A DNA stretch of 64,000 nucleotides from positions 1 through 64,000 of the forward strand of contig NW_027478788.1 of the NCBI RefSeq assembly GCF_051014685.1, given 5' to 3'. A program made the translations under genes and the position numbers. The notes beneath the pieces are model-generated. The model was not told where the DNA came from. It ran no database searches and was given only the letters and a program-made list of their open reading frames with translations. Every line of letters starts with the position of its first letter. The stretch's first letter is position 1. The DNA is from Ptiloglossa arizonensis. Taxonomy: Eukaryota; Arthropoda; Insecta; Hymenoptera; Colletidae. Below, piece after piece: positions 51,424-63,500 of this stretch.

Positions 51424-54223
51424 GGCGAGTTTCTACCTTCAGATGCAACAGAAATTTTGCGGATTGGTCAATCCGTTCGCGAGATATGGCAGTTTGGAGG
51501 TAAGAAACGCTTGAGAAACTCAAAATTTTCGCAGTTCTGATGCTCGAAACGAATAACTAGAAAGGCCTAGAGGAAAAGTACGCATAGTGTTGTAATCGGG
51601 CGAGTTTCTGCTTTCAGATGCAACACAAATTTTGCGGATTGGTCAATCCGTTCGCGAGAGATGGCAGTTTGGAGGTAAGCAACGCTTGAGAAACTCAAAA
51701 TTTTCGCAGTTCTGATGCTCGAAACGAATAACTAGAACGGTCTAGGGGAAAAGTACGAATACAGTTGTAATCGGGCGAGTTTCTACCTTCAGATGCAACA
51801 GAAATTTTGCGGATTGGTCAATCCGTTCGCGAGATATGGCAGTTTGGAGGTAAGAAACGCTTGAGAAACTCAAAATTTTCGCAGTTCTGATGCTCGAAAC
51901 GAATAACTAGAACGGACTGGGGGAAAAGTACGCATACAGTTGTAATCGGGCGAGTTTCTACTTTCAGATGCAACAGAAATTTTGCGGATTGGTCAATCCG
52001 TTCGCGAGATATGGCAGTTTGGAGGTAAGAAACGCTTGAGAAACTCAAAATTTTCGCAGTTCTCATGCTCGAAACGAATAACTAGAACGGACTAGGGGAA
52101 AAGGACGCATACCCTTGTAATAGTGCGAGTTTCTACTTTCAGATGCAACAGAAATTTTGCGGATTGGTCAAACCTTTCGCGAGATATGGCAGTTTGGAGG
52201 TAAGAAACGCTTGAGAAACTCCAAATTTTCGCAGTTCTGATGCTCGAAACGAATAACTAGAACGGCCTAGGGGAAAAGTACGCATACCGTTGTAATCGGG
52301 CGAGTTTCTACTTTCAGATGCAACAGAAATTTTGCGGATTGGTCAATCCGTTCGCGAGATATGGCAGTTTGTAGGTAAGAAACGCTTGAGAAACTCAAAA
52401 TTTTCGCAGTTCTGATGCTCGAAACGAATAACTAGGACGGCCTAGGGGAAAAGTACGCATACCGTTGTAATCGGGCGGGTTTCTACTTTCAGGTGCAACA
52501 GAAATTTTGCGGATTGGTCAATCCGTTCGCGAGATATGACAGTTTGGAAGTAAGAAACGCTTGAGAAACTCAAAATTTTCGCAATTCTGATGCTCGAAAC
52601 GAATAACTAGGGCGGCCTAGGGGAAAAGTACGCATACCGTTGTAATCGGGCGAGTTTCTGCTTTCAGATGCATCAGAAATTTTGCAGATTGGTCAATCCG
52701 TTCGCGAGATATGGCAGTTTGGAAGGAAGAAACGCTTGAGAAACTCAAAATTTTCGCAGTTCTGATGCTCGAAACGAATAACTAGAACGGCCTAGGGGAA
52801 AAGTACGCATACAGTTGTAATCGAGCGAGTTTCTACTTTCAGATGCAACAGAAATTTTGCGGGTTGGTCAATCCGTTCGCGAGATATGGCAGTTTGGAGG
52901 TAAGCAACGCTTGAAAAACTCAAAATTTTCGCAGTTCTATTGCTCGAAACGAACAACTAGAACGGCCTAGGGGAAAAGTACACATACCGTTGTAATCGGG
53001 CGAGTTACTACTTTCAGATGCAACAGAAATTTTGCGGATTGGTCAATCCGTTCGCGAGATATGGCAGTTTGGAGGTAAGAAACGCTTGAGAAACTCAAAA
53101 TTTTCGCAGTTCTCATGCTCGAAACGAATAACTACAACGGCCTAGGGGAAAAGTATGCATACCGTTGTAATCGGGCTAGTTTCTACTTTCAGATGCAACA
53201 GAAATTTTGCGGATTGGTCAATCCGTTCGCGAGATATGTCAGTCTGGAGGTAAGAAACGCTCGAGAAACTCAAAATTTTCGCAGTTCTGATGCTCGACAA
53301 GCATAACTAGAACGGCCTAGGGGAAAAGTACGCACACCGTTGTAATCGGGCGAGTTTCTACTTTCAGATGCAACAGAAATTTTGCGGATTGGTCAATCCG
53401 TTCGCGAGATATGGCAGTTTGGAGGTAAGAAACGCTTGAGAAACTCAAAATTTTCGCAGTTCTGATGCTAGAAACGAATAACTAGAACGGACTAGGGGAA
53501 AAGTACGCATACAGTTGTAATCGGGCGAGTTTCTACTTTCAGATGCAACAGAAATTTTGCGGATTGGTCAATCCATTCGCGAGATATGGCAGTTTGGAGG
53601 TAAGAAACGCTTGAGAAACTCAAAATTTTCACAGTTCTGATGCTCGAAACGAATAACCAGAACGGCCTAGAGGAAAAGTACGCATACAGTTGTAATCGAG
53701 CGAGTTTCTAATTTCAGATGCAACAGAAATTTTGCGGGTTGGTCAATCCGTTCGCGAGATATGGCAGTTAGGAGGTAAGAAACGCTTGAGAAACTCAACA
53801 TTTTCGCAGTTCTGATACTCGAAACGAATAACTAGAACGGCCTAGGGGAAAAGTACGCATACTGTTGTAATCGGGCGAGTTTCTGCTTTCAGACGCAACA
53901 GAAATTTTGCGGATTGGTCAATCCGTTCGCGAGATATGGCAGTTTGGAGGTAAGAAACGCTTGAGAAACTCAAAATTTTCGCAGTTCTGATGCTCGACAA
54001 GCATAACTAGAACGGCCTAGGGGAAAAGTACGCATACCGTTGTAATCGGGCGAGTTTCTACTTTCAGATGCAACAGAAATTTTGCGGATTGGTCAATCCG
54101 TTCGCGAGATATGGCAGTTTGGAGGTAAGAAACGCTTGAGAAACTCAAAATTTTCGCAGTTCTCATGCTCGGAACGAATAACTAGAACGGACTAGGGGAA
54201 AAGGACGCATACCCTTGTAATCG
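51424..54223 (+). repeat. 2.8-kb HOR unit 2 (16 monomers)
   Basis: This is a near-perfect tandem copy of the preceding unit at exactly 2800 bp, including the same internal junction, now at about 53921-53973. I saw no difference between the two units by eye, which suggests very recent duplication or conversion. Collapse or expansion of such units is also a common assembly error. Confidence 0.88.
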
Positions 54224-57200
54224 GGCGAGTTTCTACCTTCAGATGCAACAGAAATTTTGCGGATTGGTCAATCCGTTCGCGAGATATGGCAGTTTGGAGG
54301 TAAGAAACGCTTGAGAAACTCAAAATTTTCGCAGTTCTGATGCTCGAAACGAATAACTAGAAAGGCCTAGAGGAAAAGTACGCATAGTGTTGTAATCGGG
54401 CGAGTTTCTGCTTTCAGATGCAACACAAATTTTGCGGATTGGTCAATCCGTTCGCGAGAGATGGCAGTTTGGAGGTAAGCAACGCTTGAGAAACTCAAAA
54501 TTTTCGCAGTTCTGATGCTCGAAACGAATAACTAGAACGGTCTAGGGGAAAAGTACGAATACAGTTGTAATCGGGCGAGTTTCTACCTTCAGATGCAACA
54601 GAAATTTTGCGGATTGGTCAATCCGTTCGCGAGATATGGCAGTTTGGAGGTAAGAAACGCTTGAGAAACTCAAAATTTTCGCAGTTCTGATGCTCGAAAC
54701 GAATAACTAGAACGGACTGGGGGAAAAGTACGCATACAGTTGTAATCGGGCGAGTTTCTACTTTCAGATGCAACAGAAATTTTGCGGATTGGTCAATCCG
54801 TTCGCGAGATATGGCAGTTTGGAGGTAAGAAACGCTTGAGAAACTCAAAATTTTCGCAGTTCTCATGCTCGAAACGAATAACTAGAACGGACTAGGGGAA
54901 AAGGACGCATACCCTTGTAATAGTGCGAGTTTCTACTTTCAGATGCAACAGAAATTTTGCGGATTGGTCAAACCTTTCGCGAGATATGGCAGTTTGGAGG
55001 TAAGAAACGCTTGAGAAACTCCAAATTTTCGCAGTTCTGATGCTCGAAACGAATAACTAGAACGGCCTAGGGGAAAAGTACGCATACCGTTGTAATCGGG
55101 CGAGTTTCTACTTTCAGATGCAACAGAAATTTTGCGGATTGGTCAATCCGTTCGCGAGATATGGCAGTTTGTAGGTAAGAAACGCTTGAGAAACTCAAAA
55201 TTTTCGCAGTTCTGATGCTCGAAACGAATAACTAGGACGGCCTAGGGGAAAAGTACGCATACCGTTGTAATCGGGCGGGTTTCTACTTTCAGGTGCAACA
55301 GAAATTTTGCGGATTGGTCAATCCGTTCGCGAGATATGACAGTTTGGAAGTAAGAAACGCTTGAGAAACTCAAAATTTTCGCAATTCTGATGCTCGAAAC
55401 GAATAACTAGGGCGGCCTAGGGGAAAAGTACGCATACCGTTGTAATCGGGCGAGTTTCTGCTTTCAGATGCATCAGAAATTTTGCAGATTGGTCAATCCG
55501 TTCGCGAGATATGGCAGTTTGGAAGGAAGAAACGCTTGAGAAACTCAAAATTTTCGCAGTTCTGATGCTCGAAACGAATAACTAGAACGGCCTAGGGGAA
55601 AAGTACGCATACAGTTGTAATCGAGCGAGTTTCTACTTTCAGATGCAACAGAAATTTTGCGGGTTGGTCAATCCGTTCGCGAGATATGGCAGTTTGGAGG
55701 TAAGCAACGCTTGAAAAACTCAAAATTTTCGCAGTTCTATTGCTCGAAACGAACAACTAGAACGGCCTAGGGGAAAAGTACACATACCGTTGTAATCGGG
55801 CGAGTTACTACTTTCAGATGCAACAGAAATTTTGCGGATTGGTCAATCCGTTCGCGAGATATGGCAGTTTGGAGGTAAGAAACGCTTGAGAAACTCAAAA
55901 TTTTCGCAGTTCTCATGCTCGAAACGAATAACTACAACGGCCTAGGGGAAAAGTATGCATACCGTTGTAATCGGGCTAGTTTCTACTTTCAGATGCAACA
56001 GAAATTTTGCGGATTGGTCAATCCGTTCGCGAGATATGTCAGTCTGGAGGTAAGAAACGCTCGAGAAACTCAAAATTTTCGCAGTTCTGATGCTCGACAA
56101 GCATAACTAGAACGGCCTAGGGGAAAAGTACGCACACCGTTGTAATCGGGCGAGTTTCTACTTTCAGATGCAACAGAAATTTTGCGGATTGGTCAATCCG
56201 TTCGCGAGATATGGCAGTTTGGAGGTAAGAAACGCTTGAGAAACTCAAAATTTTCGCAGTTCTGATGCTAGAAACGAATAACTAGAACGGACTAGGGGAA
56301 AAGTACGCATACAGTTGTAATCGGGCGAGTTTCTACTTTCAGATGCAACAGAAATTTTGCGGATTGGTCAATCCATTCGCGAGATATGGCAGTTTGGAGG
56401 TAAGAAACGCTTGAGAAACTCAAAATTTTCACAGTTCTGATGCTCGAAACGAATAACCAGAACGGCCTAGAGGAAAAGTACGCATACAGTTGTAATCGAG
56501 CGAGTTTCTAATTTCAGATGCAACAGAAATTTTGCGGGTTGGTCAATCCGTTCGCGAGATATGGCAGTTAGGAGGTAAGAAACGCTTGAGAAACTCAACA
56601 TTTTCGCAGTTCTGATACTCGAAACGAATAACTAGAACGGCCTAGGGGAAAAGTACGCATACTGTTGTAATCGGGCGAGTTTCTGCTTTCAGACGCAACA
56701 GAAATTTTGCGGATTGGTCAATCCGTTCGCGAGATATGGCAGTTTGGAGGTAAGAAACGCTTGAGAAACTCAAAGTTTTTGCAGTTCTGATGCTCGAAAC
56801 GAATAACTAGAACGGCCTAGGGGAAAAATACGCATACCGTTGTAATCGGGCGAGTTTCTACTTTCAGATGCAACAGAAATTTTGCGGATTGGTCAATCCG
56901 TTCGCGAGATATGGCAGTTTGGAGGTAAGAAACGCTTGAGAAACTCAAAATTTTCGCAGTTCTCATGCTCGAAACGAATAACTACAACGGACTAGGGGAA
57001 AAGTACGCATAGTGTTGTAATCGGGCGAGTTTCTACTTTCAGATGCAACAGAAATTTTGGGGATTGGTCAATCCGTTCGCGAGATATGGCAGTTTGGAGG
57101 TAAGAAACGCTCGAGAAACTCAAAATTTTCGCAGTTCTGATGCTCGACAAGCATAACTAGAACGGTCTAGGGGAAAAGTACGTATACCGTTGTAATCGGG

Positions 57201-60200
57201 CGAGTTTCTACTTTCAGATGCAACAGAAATTTTGTGGATTGGTCAATCCGTTCGCGAGATGTGGCAGTTTGTAGGTAAGAAACGCTTGAGAAACTCAAAA
57301 TTTTCGCAGTTCTGATGCTCGAAACGAATAACTAGAACGTCCTAGGGGAAAAGTACGAACACCGTTGTAATCGGGCGAGTTTCTACCTTCAGATGCAACA
57401 GAAATTTTGCGGATTGGTCAATCCGTTCGCGAGATATGGCAGTTTGGAAGTAAGAAACGCTTGAGAAACTCAAAATTTTCGCAGTTCTGATGCTCGAAAC
57501 GAATAACTAGAACGGCCTAGGGGAAAAGTACGCATACCGTTGTAATCGGGCGAGTTTCTACCTTCAGATGCAACAGAAATTTTGCGGATTGGTCAATCCG
57601 TTCGCGAGATGTGGCAGTTTGGAAGTAAGAAACGCTTGAGAAACTCAAAATTTTCGCAGTTCTGATGCTCGAAACGAATAACTAGAACGGCCTAGTTGAA
57701 AAGTACGCATAACGTTGTAATCGGGCGAGTTTCTACTTTCAGATGCAACAGAAATTTTGCGGATTGGTCAATCCGTTCGCGAGATATGGCAGTTTGGAGG
57801 TAAGAAACGCTTGAGAAACTCAAAATTTTCGCAGTTCTGATGCTCGAAACGAATAACTAGAACGGCCTCGGTGAAAAGTACGTATACCGTTGAAATCGGG
57901 CGAGTTTCTACTTTCAGATGCAACAGAAATTTTGCGGATTGGTCAATCCGTTCGCGAGATATGGCAGTTTGGAGGTAAGAAACGCTTGAGAAACTCAAAA
58001 TTTTCGCAGTTCTGATGCTCGAAACGAACAACTAGAACGGCCTAGGGGAAAAGTACACATACCGTTGTAATCGGGCGAGTTACTACTTTCAGATGCAACA
58101 GAAATTTTGCGGATTGGTGAATCCGTTCGCGAGATATGGCAGTTTGGAGGTAAGTAACGCTTGAGAAACTCAAAATTTTCGCAGTTCTCATGCTCGAAAC
58201 GAATAACTACAACGCCCTAGGGGAAAAGTACGCATACCGTTGTAATGGGGCGAGTTTCTACTTTCAGATGCAACAGAAATTTTGCGGATTGGTCAATCCG
58301 TTCGCGAGATATGGCAGTTTGGAGGTAAGAAACGCTTGAGAAACTCAAAATTTTCGCAGTTCTGATGCTCGAAACGAACAACTAGAACGGCCTAGGGGAA
58401 AAGTACACATACCGTTGTAATCGGGCGAGTTACTACTTTCAGATGCGACAGAAATTTTGCGGATTGGTCAATCCGTTCGCGAGATATGGCAGTTTGTAAG
58501 GAAGAAACGCTTGAGAAACTCAAAATTTTCGCAGTTCTGATGCTCGAAACGAATAACTATGGCGGCCTAGGGGAAAAGTACGCATACCGTTGTAATCGGG
58601 TGAGTTTCTGCTTTCAGATGCATCAGAAATTTTGCGGATTGGTCAATCCGTTCGCGAGATGTGGCAGTTTGTAGGTAAGAAACGCTTGAGAAATTCAAAA
58701 TTTTCGCAATTCTGATGCTCGAAACGAATAACTAGGGCGGCCTAGGGGAAAAGTACGCATACCGTTGTAATCGGGCGAGTTTCTGCTTTCAGATGCATCA
58801 GAAATTTTGCGGATTGGTCAATCCGTTCGCGAGATGTGGCAGTTTGTAGGTAAGAAACGCTTGAGAAACTCAAAATTTTCGCAGTTCTGATGCTCGAAAC
58901 GAATAACTAGGACGGCCTAGGGGAAAAGTACGCATACCGTTGTAATCGGGCGAGTTTCTACTTTCAGATGCAACAGAAATTTTGAGGATTGGTCAATCCA
59001 TTCGCGAGGTATGGCAGTTTGGAAGTAAGAAACGCTTGAGAAACTCAAAATTTTCGCAGTTCTGATGCTCGAAACGAATAACTAGAACGGCCTAGGGGAA
59101 AACTACGTATACCGTTGTAATCGGGCGAGTTTCTACTTTCAGATGCAACAGAAATTTTGCGGATTGGTCAATCCGTTCGCGAGATATGGCAGTTTGGAGG
59201 TAAGCAACGCTTGAGAAACTCAAAATTTTCGCAGTTCTGTTGCTCGAAACGAATAACTAGAACGGCCTAGGGGAAAAGTCCGCATACAGTTGTAATCGGG
59301 CGAGTTTCTACTTTCAGATGCAACAGAAATTTTGCGGATTGGTCAATCCGTTCGCGAGATATGGCAGTTTGGAGGTAAGAAACGCTTGAGAAACTCAAAA
59401 TTTTCGCAGTTCTGATGCTCGACAAGCATAACTAGAACGGCCTAGGGGAAAAGTACGCATACCGTTGTAATCGGGCGAGTTTCGACTTTCAGGTGCAACA
59501 GAAATTTTGCGGATTGGTCAATTCGTTCGCGAGATATGGCAGTTTGGAGGTAAGAAACGCTTGAGAAACTCAAAATTTTCGCAGTTCTCATGCTCGAAAC
59601 GAATAACTAGAACGGACTAGGGGAAAAGGACGCATACCCTTGTAATCGTGCGAGTTTCTACTTTCAGATGCAACAGAAATTTTGCGGATTGGTCAAACCT
59701 TTCGCGAGATATGGCAGTTTGGAGGTAAGAAACGCTTGAGAAACTCCAAATTTTCGCAGTTCTGATGCTCGAAACGAATAACTAGAACGGCCTAGGGGAA
59801 AAGTACGCATACCGTTGTAATCGGGCGAGTTTCTACTTTCAGATGCAACAGAAATTTTGCGGATTGGTCAATCCGTTCGCGAGATATGGCAGTTTGTAGG
59901 TAAGAAACGCTTGAGAAACTCAAAATTTTCGCAGTTCTGATGCTCGAAACGAATAACTAGGACGGCCTAGGGGAAAAGTACGCATACCGTTGTAATCGGG
60001 CGGGTTTCTACTTTCAGATGCAACAGAAATTTTGCATATTGGTCAATCCGTTCGCGAGATATGGCAGTTTGGAGGTAAGAAACGCTTGAGAAACTCAAAA
60101 TTTTCGCAGTTCTGATGCTCGACAAGCATAACTAGAACGGCCTAGGGGAAAGTACGCATACCGTTGTAATCGGGCGAGTTTCTGCTTTCAGATGCATCAG

Positions 60201-60522
60201 AAATTTTGCGGATTGGTCAAACCTTTCGCGAGATATGGCAGTTTGGAGGTAAGAAACGCTTGAGAAACTCAAAATTTTCGCAGTTCTGATGCTCGACAAG
60301 CATAACTAGAACGGCCTAGGGGAAAAGTACGCATACCGTTGTAATCGGGCGAGTTTCTACTTTCAGATGCAACAGAAATTTTGCGGATTGGTCAATCCGT
60401 TCGCGAGATATGGCAGTTTGGAGGTAAGAAACGCTTGAGAAACTCAAAATTTTCGCAGTTCTCATGCTCGGAACGAATAACTAGAACGGACTAGGGGAAA
60501 AGGACGCATACCCTTGTAATCG
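54224..60522 (+). repeat. 6.3-kb HOR unit, copy B (36 monomers, 6299 bp)
   Basis: A full-length copy of 42325-48623 that restores the 20 monomers missing from the two 2.8-kb units: CTCAAAGTTTTTGC is back at about 56770. It contains the 174-bp monomer 60018-60191. Differences from copy A include GGGGAAAAATACGC near 56821. The copy ends at about 60522-60534, where CTACTTTC replaces the CTACCTTC that opens the next unit after copy A; from there the sequence follows 35.87 kb. Confidence 0.87.
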
Positions 60523-63500
60523 GGCGAGTTTCTACTTTCAGATGCAACAGAAATTTTGCGGATTGGTCAAACCTTTCGCGAGATATGGCAGTTTGGAGGT
60601 AAGAAACGCTTGAGAAACTCCAAATTTTCGCAGTTCTGATGCTCGAAACGAATAACTAGAACGGCCTAGGGGAAAAGTACGCATACCGTTGAAATCGGGC
60701 GAGTTTCTACTTTCAGATGCAACAGAAATTTTGCGGATTGGTCAATCCGTTCGCGAGATATGGCAGTTTGTAGGTAAGAAACGCTTGAGAAACTCAAAAT
60801 TTTCGCAGTTCTGATGCTCGAAACGAATAACTAGGACGGCCTAGGGGAAAAGTACGCATACAGTTGTAATCGGGCGAGTTTCTACTTTCAGATGCAACAG
60901 AAATTTTGCGGATTGGTCAATCCGTTCGCGAGATATGACAGTTTGGAAGTAAGAAACGCTTGAGAAACTCAAAATTTTCGCAATTCTGATGCTCGAAACG
61001 AATAACTAGGGCGGCCTAGGGGAAAAGTACGCATACCGTTGTAATCGGGCGAGTTTCTGCTTTCAGATGCATCAGAAATTTTGCAGATTGGTCAATCCGT
61101 TCGCGAGATATGGCAGTTTGGAAGGAAGAAACGCTTGAGAAACTCAAAATTTTCGCAGTTCTGATGCTCGAAACGAATAACTAGGGCGGCCTAGGGGAAA
61201 AGTACGCATACCGTTGTAATCGGGCGAGTTTCTGCTTTCAGATGCATCAGAAATTTTGCGGATTGGTCAATCCGTTCGCGAGATGTGGCAGTTTGGAAGT
61301 AAGAAACGCTTGAGAAACTCAAAATTTTCGCAGTTCTGATGCTCGAAACGAATAACTAGAAAGCCCTAGGGGAAAAGTACGCATACCGATGTAATCGGGC
61401 GAGTTTCTACTTTCAGATGCAACAGAAATTTTGCGGATTGGTCGATCCGTTCGCGAGATATGGCAGTTTGGAGGTAAGAAACGCTTGAGAAACTCAAAAT
61501 TTTCGCAGTTCTGATGCTCGAAACGAATAACTAGTACGGCCCAAGGGAAAAGTACGCATACCGTTGTAATCGGGCGAGTTTCTACTTTCAGATGCAACAG
61601 AAATTTTGCGGATTGGTCAATCCGTTCGCGAGATATGGCAGTTTGGAAGTAAGAAACGCTTGAGAAACTCAAAATTTTCGCAGTTCTGATGCTCGAAACG
61701 AATAACTAGTACGGCCCAGGGGAAAAGTACGCATACCGTTGTAATCGGGCGAGTTTCTACTTTCAGATGCAACAGAAATTTTGCGGATTGGTCAATCCGC
61801 TCGCGAGATATGGCAGTTTGGAGGTAAGAAACGAATGAGAAACTCAAAATTTTCGCAGTTCTGATGCGCGAAACGAATAACTAGAATGGCCTAGGGGAAA
61901 AGTACGCATAGTGTTGTAATCGGGCGAGTTTCTGCTTTCAGATGCATCACAAATTTTGCGGATTGGTCAATCCGTTCGCGAGATGTGGCAGTTTGGAAGT
62001 AAGAAACGCTTGAGAAACTCAAAATTTTCGCAGTTCTGATGCTCGAAACGAATAACTAGAAAGGCCTAGGGGAAAAGTACGCATACCGTTGTAATCGGGC
62101 GAGTTTCTACTTTCAGATGCAACAGAAATTTTGCGGATTGGTCGATCCGTTCGCGAGATATGGCAGTTTGTAGGTAAGAAACGCTTGAGAAACTCAAAAT
62201 TTTCGCAGTTCTGATGCTCGAAACGAATAACTAGGACGGCCTAGGGGAAAAGTACGCATACAGTTGTAATCGGGCGAGTTTCTACTTTCAGATGCAACAG
62301 AAATTTTGCGGATTGGTCAATCCGTTCGCGAGATATGACAGTTTGGAAGTAAGAAACGCTTGAGAAACTCAAAATTTTCGCAATTCTGATGCTCGAAACG
62401 AATAACTAGGGCGGCCTAGGGGAAAAGTACGCATACCGTTGTAATCGGGCGAGTTTCTGCTTTCAGATGCATCAGAAATTTTGCAGATTGGTCAATCCGT
62501 TCGCGAGATATGGCAGTTTGGAAGGAAGAAACGCTTGAGAAACTCAAAATTTTCGCAGTTCTGATGCTCGAAACGAATAACTAGGGCGGCCTAGGGGAAA
62601 AGTACGCATACCGTTGTAATCGGGCGAGTTTCTGCTTTCAGATGCATCAGAAATTTTGCGGATTGGTCAATCCGTTCGCGAGATGTGGCAGTTTGGAAGT
62701 AAGAAACGCTTGAGAAACTCAAAATTTTCGCAGTTCTGATGCTCGAAACGAATAACTAGAAAGCCCTAGGGGAAAAGTACGCATACCGATGTAATCGGGC
62801 GAGTTTCTACTTTCAGATGCAACAGAAATTTTGCGGATTGGTCGATCCGTTCGCGAGATATGGCAGTTTGGAGGTAAGAAACGCTTGAGAAACTCAAAAT
62901 TTTCGCAGTTCTGATGCTCGAAACGAATAACTAGTACGGCCCAAGGGAAAAGTACGCATACCGTTGTAATCGGGCGAGTTTCTACTTTCAGATGCAACAG
63001 AAATTTTGCGGATTGGTCAATCCGTTCGCGAGATATGGCAGTTTGGAAGTAAGAAACGCTTGAGAAACTCAAAATTTTCGCAGTTCTGATGCTCGAAACG
63101 AATAACTAGTACGGCCCAGGGGAAAAGTACGCATACCGTTGTAATCGGGCGAGTTTCTACTTTCAGATGCAACAGAAATTTTGCGGATTGGTCAATCCGC
63201 TCGCGAGATATGGCAGTTTGGAGGTAAGAAACGAATGAGAAACTCAAAATTTTCGCAGTTCTGATGCGCGAAACGAATAACTAGAATGGCCTAGGGGAAA
63301 AGTACGCATAGTGTTGTAATCGGGCGAGTTTCTGCTTTCAGATGCATCACAAATTTTGCGGATTGGTCAATCCGTTCGCGAGATGTGGCAGTTTGGAAGT
63401 AAGAAACGCTTGAGAAACTCAAAATTTTCGCAGTTCTGATGCTCGAAACGAATAACTAGAAAGGCCTAGGGGAAAAGTACGCATACCGTTGTAATCGGGC

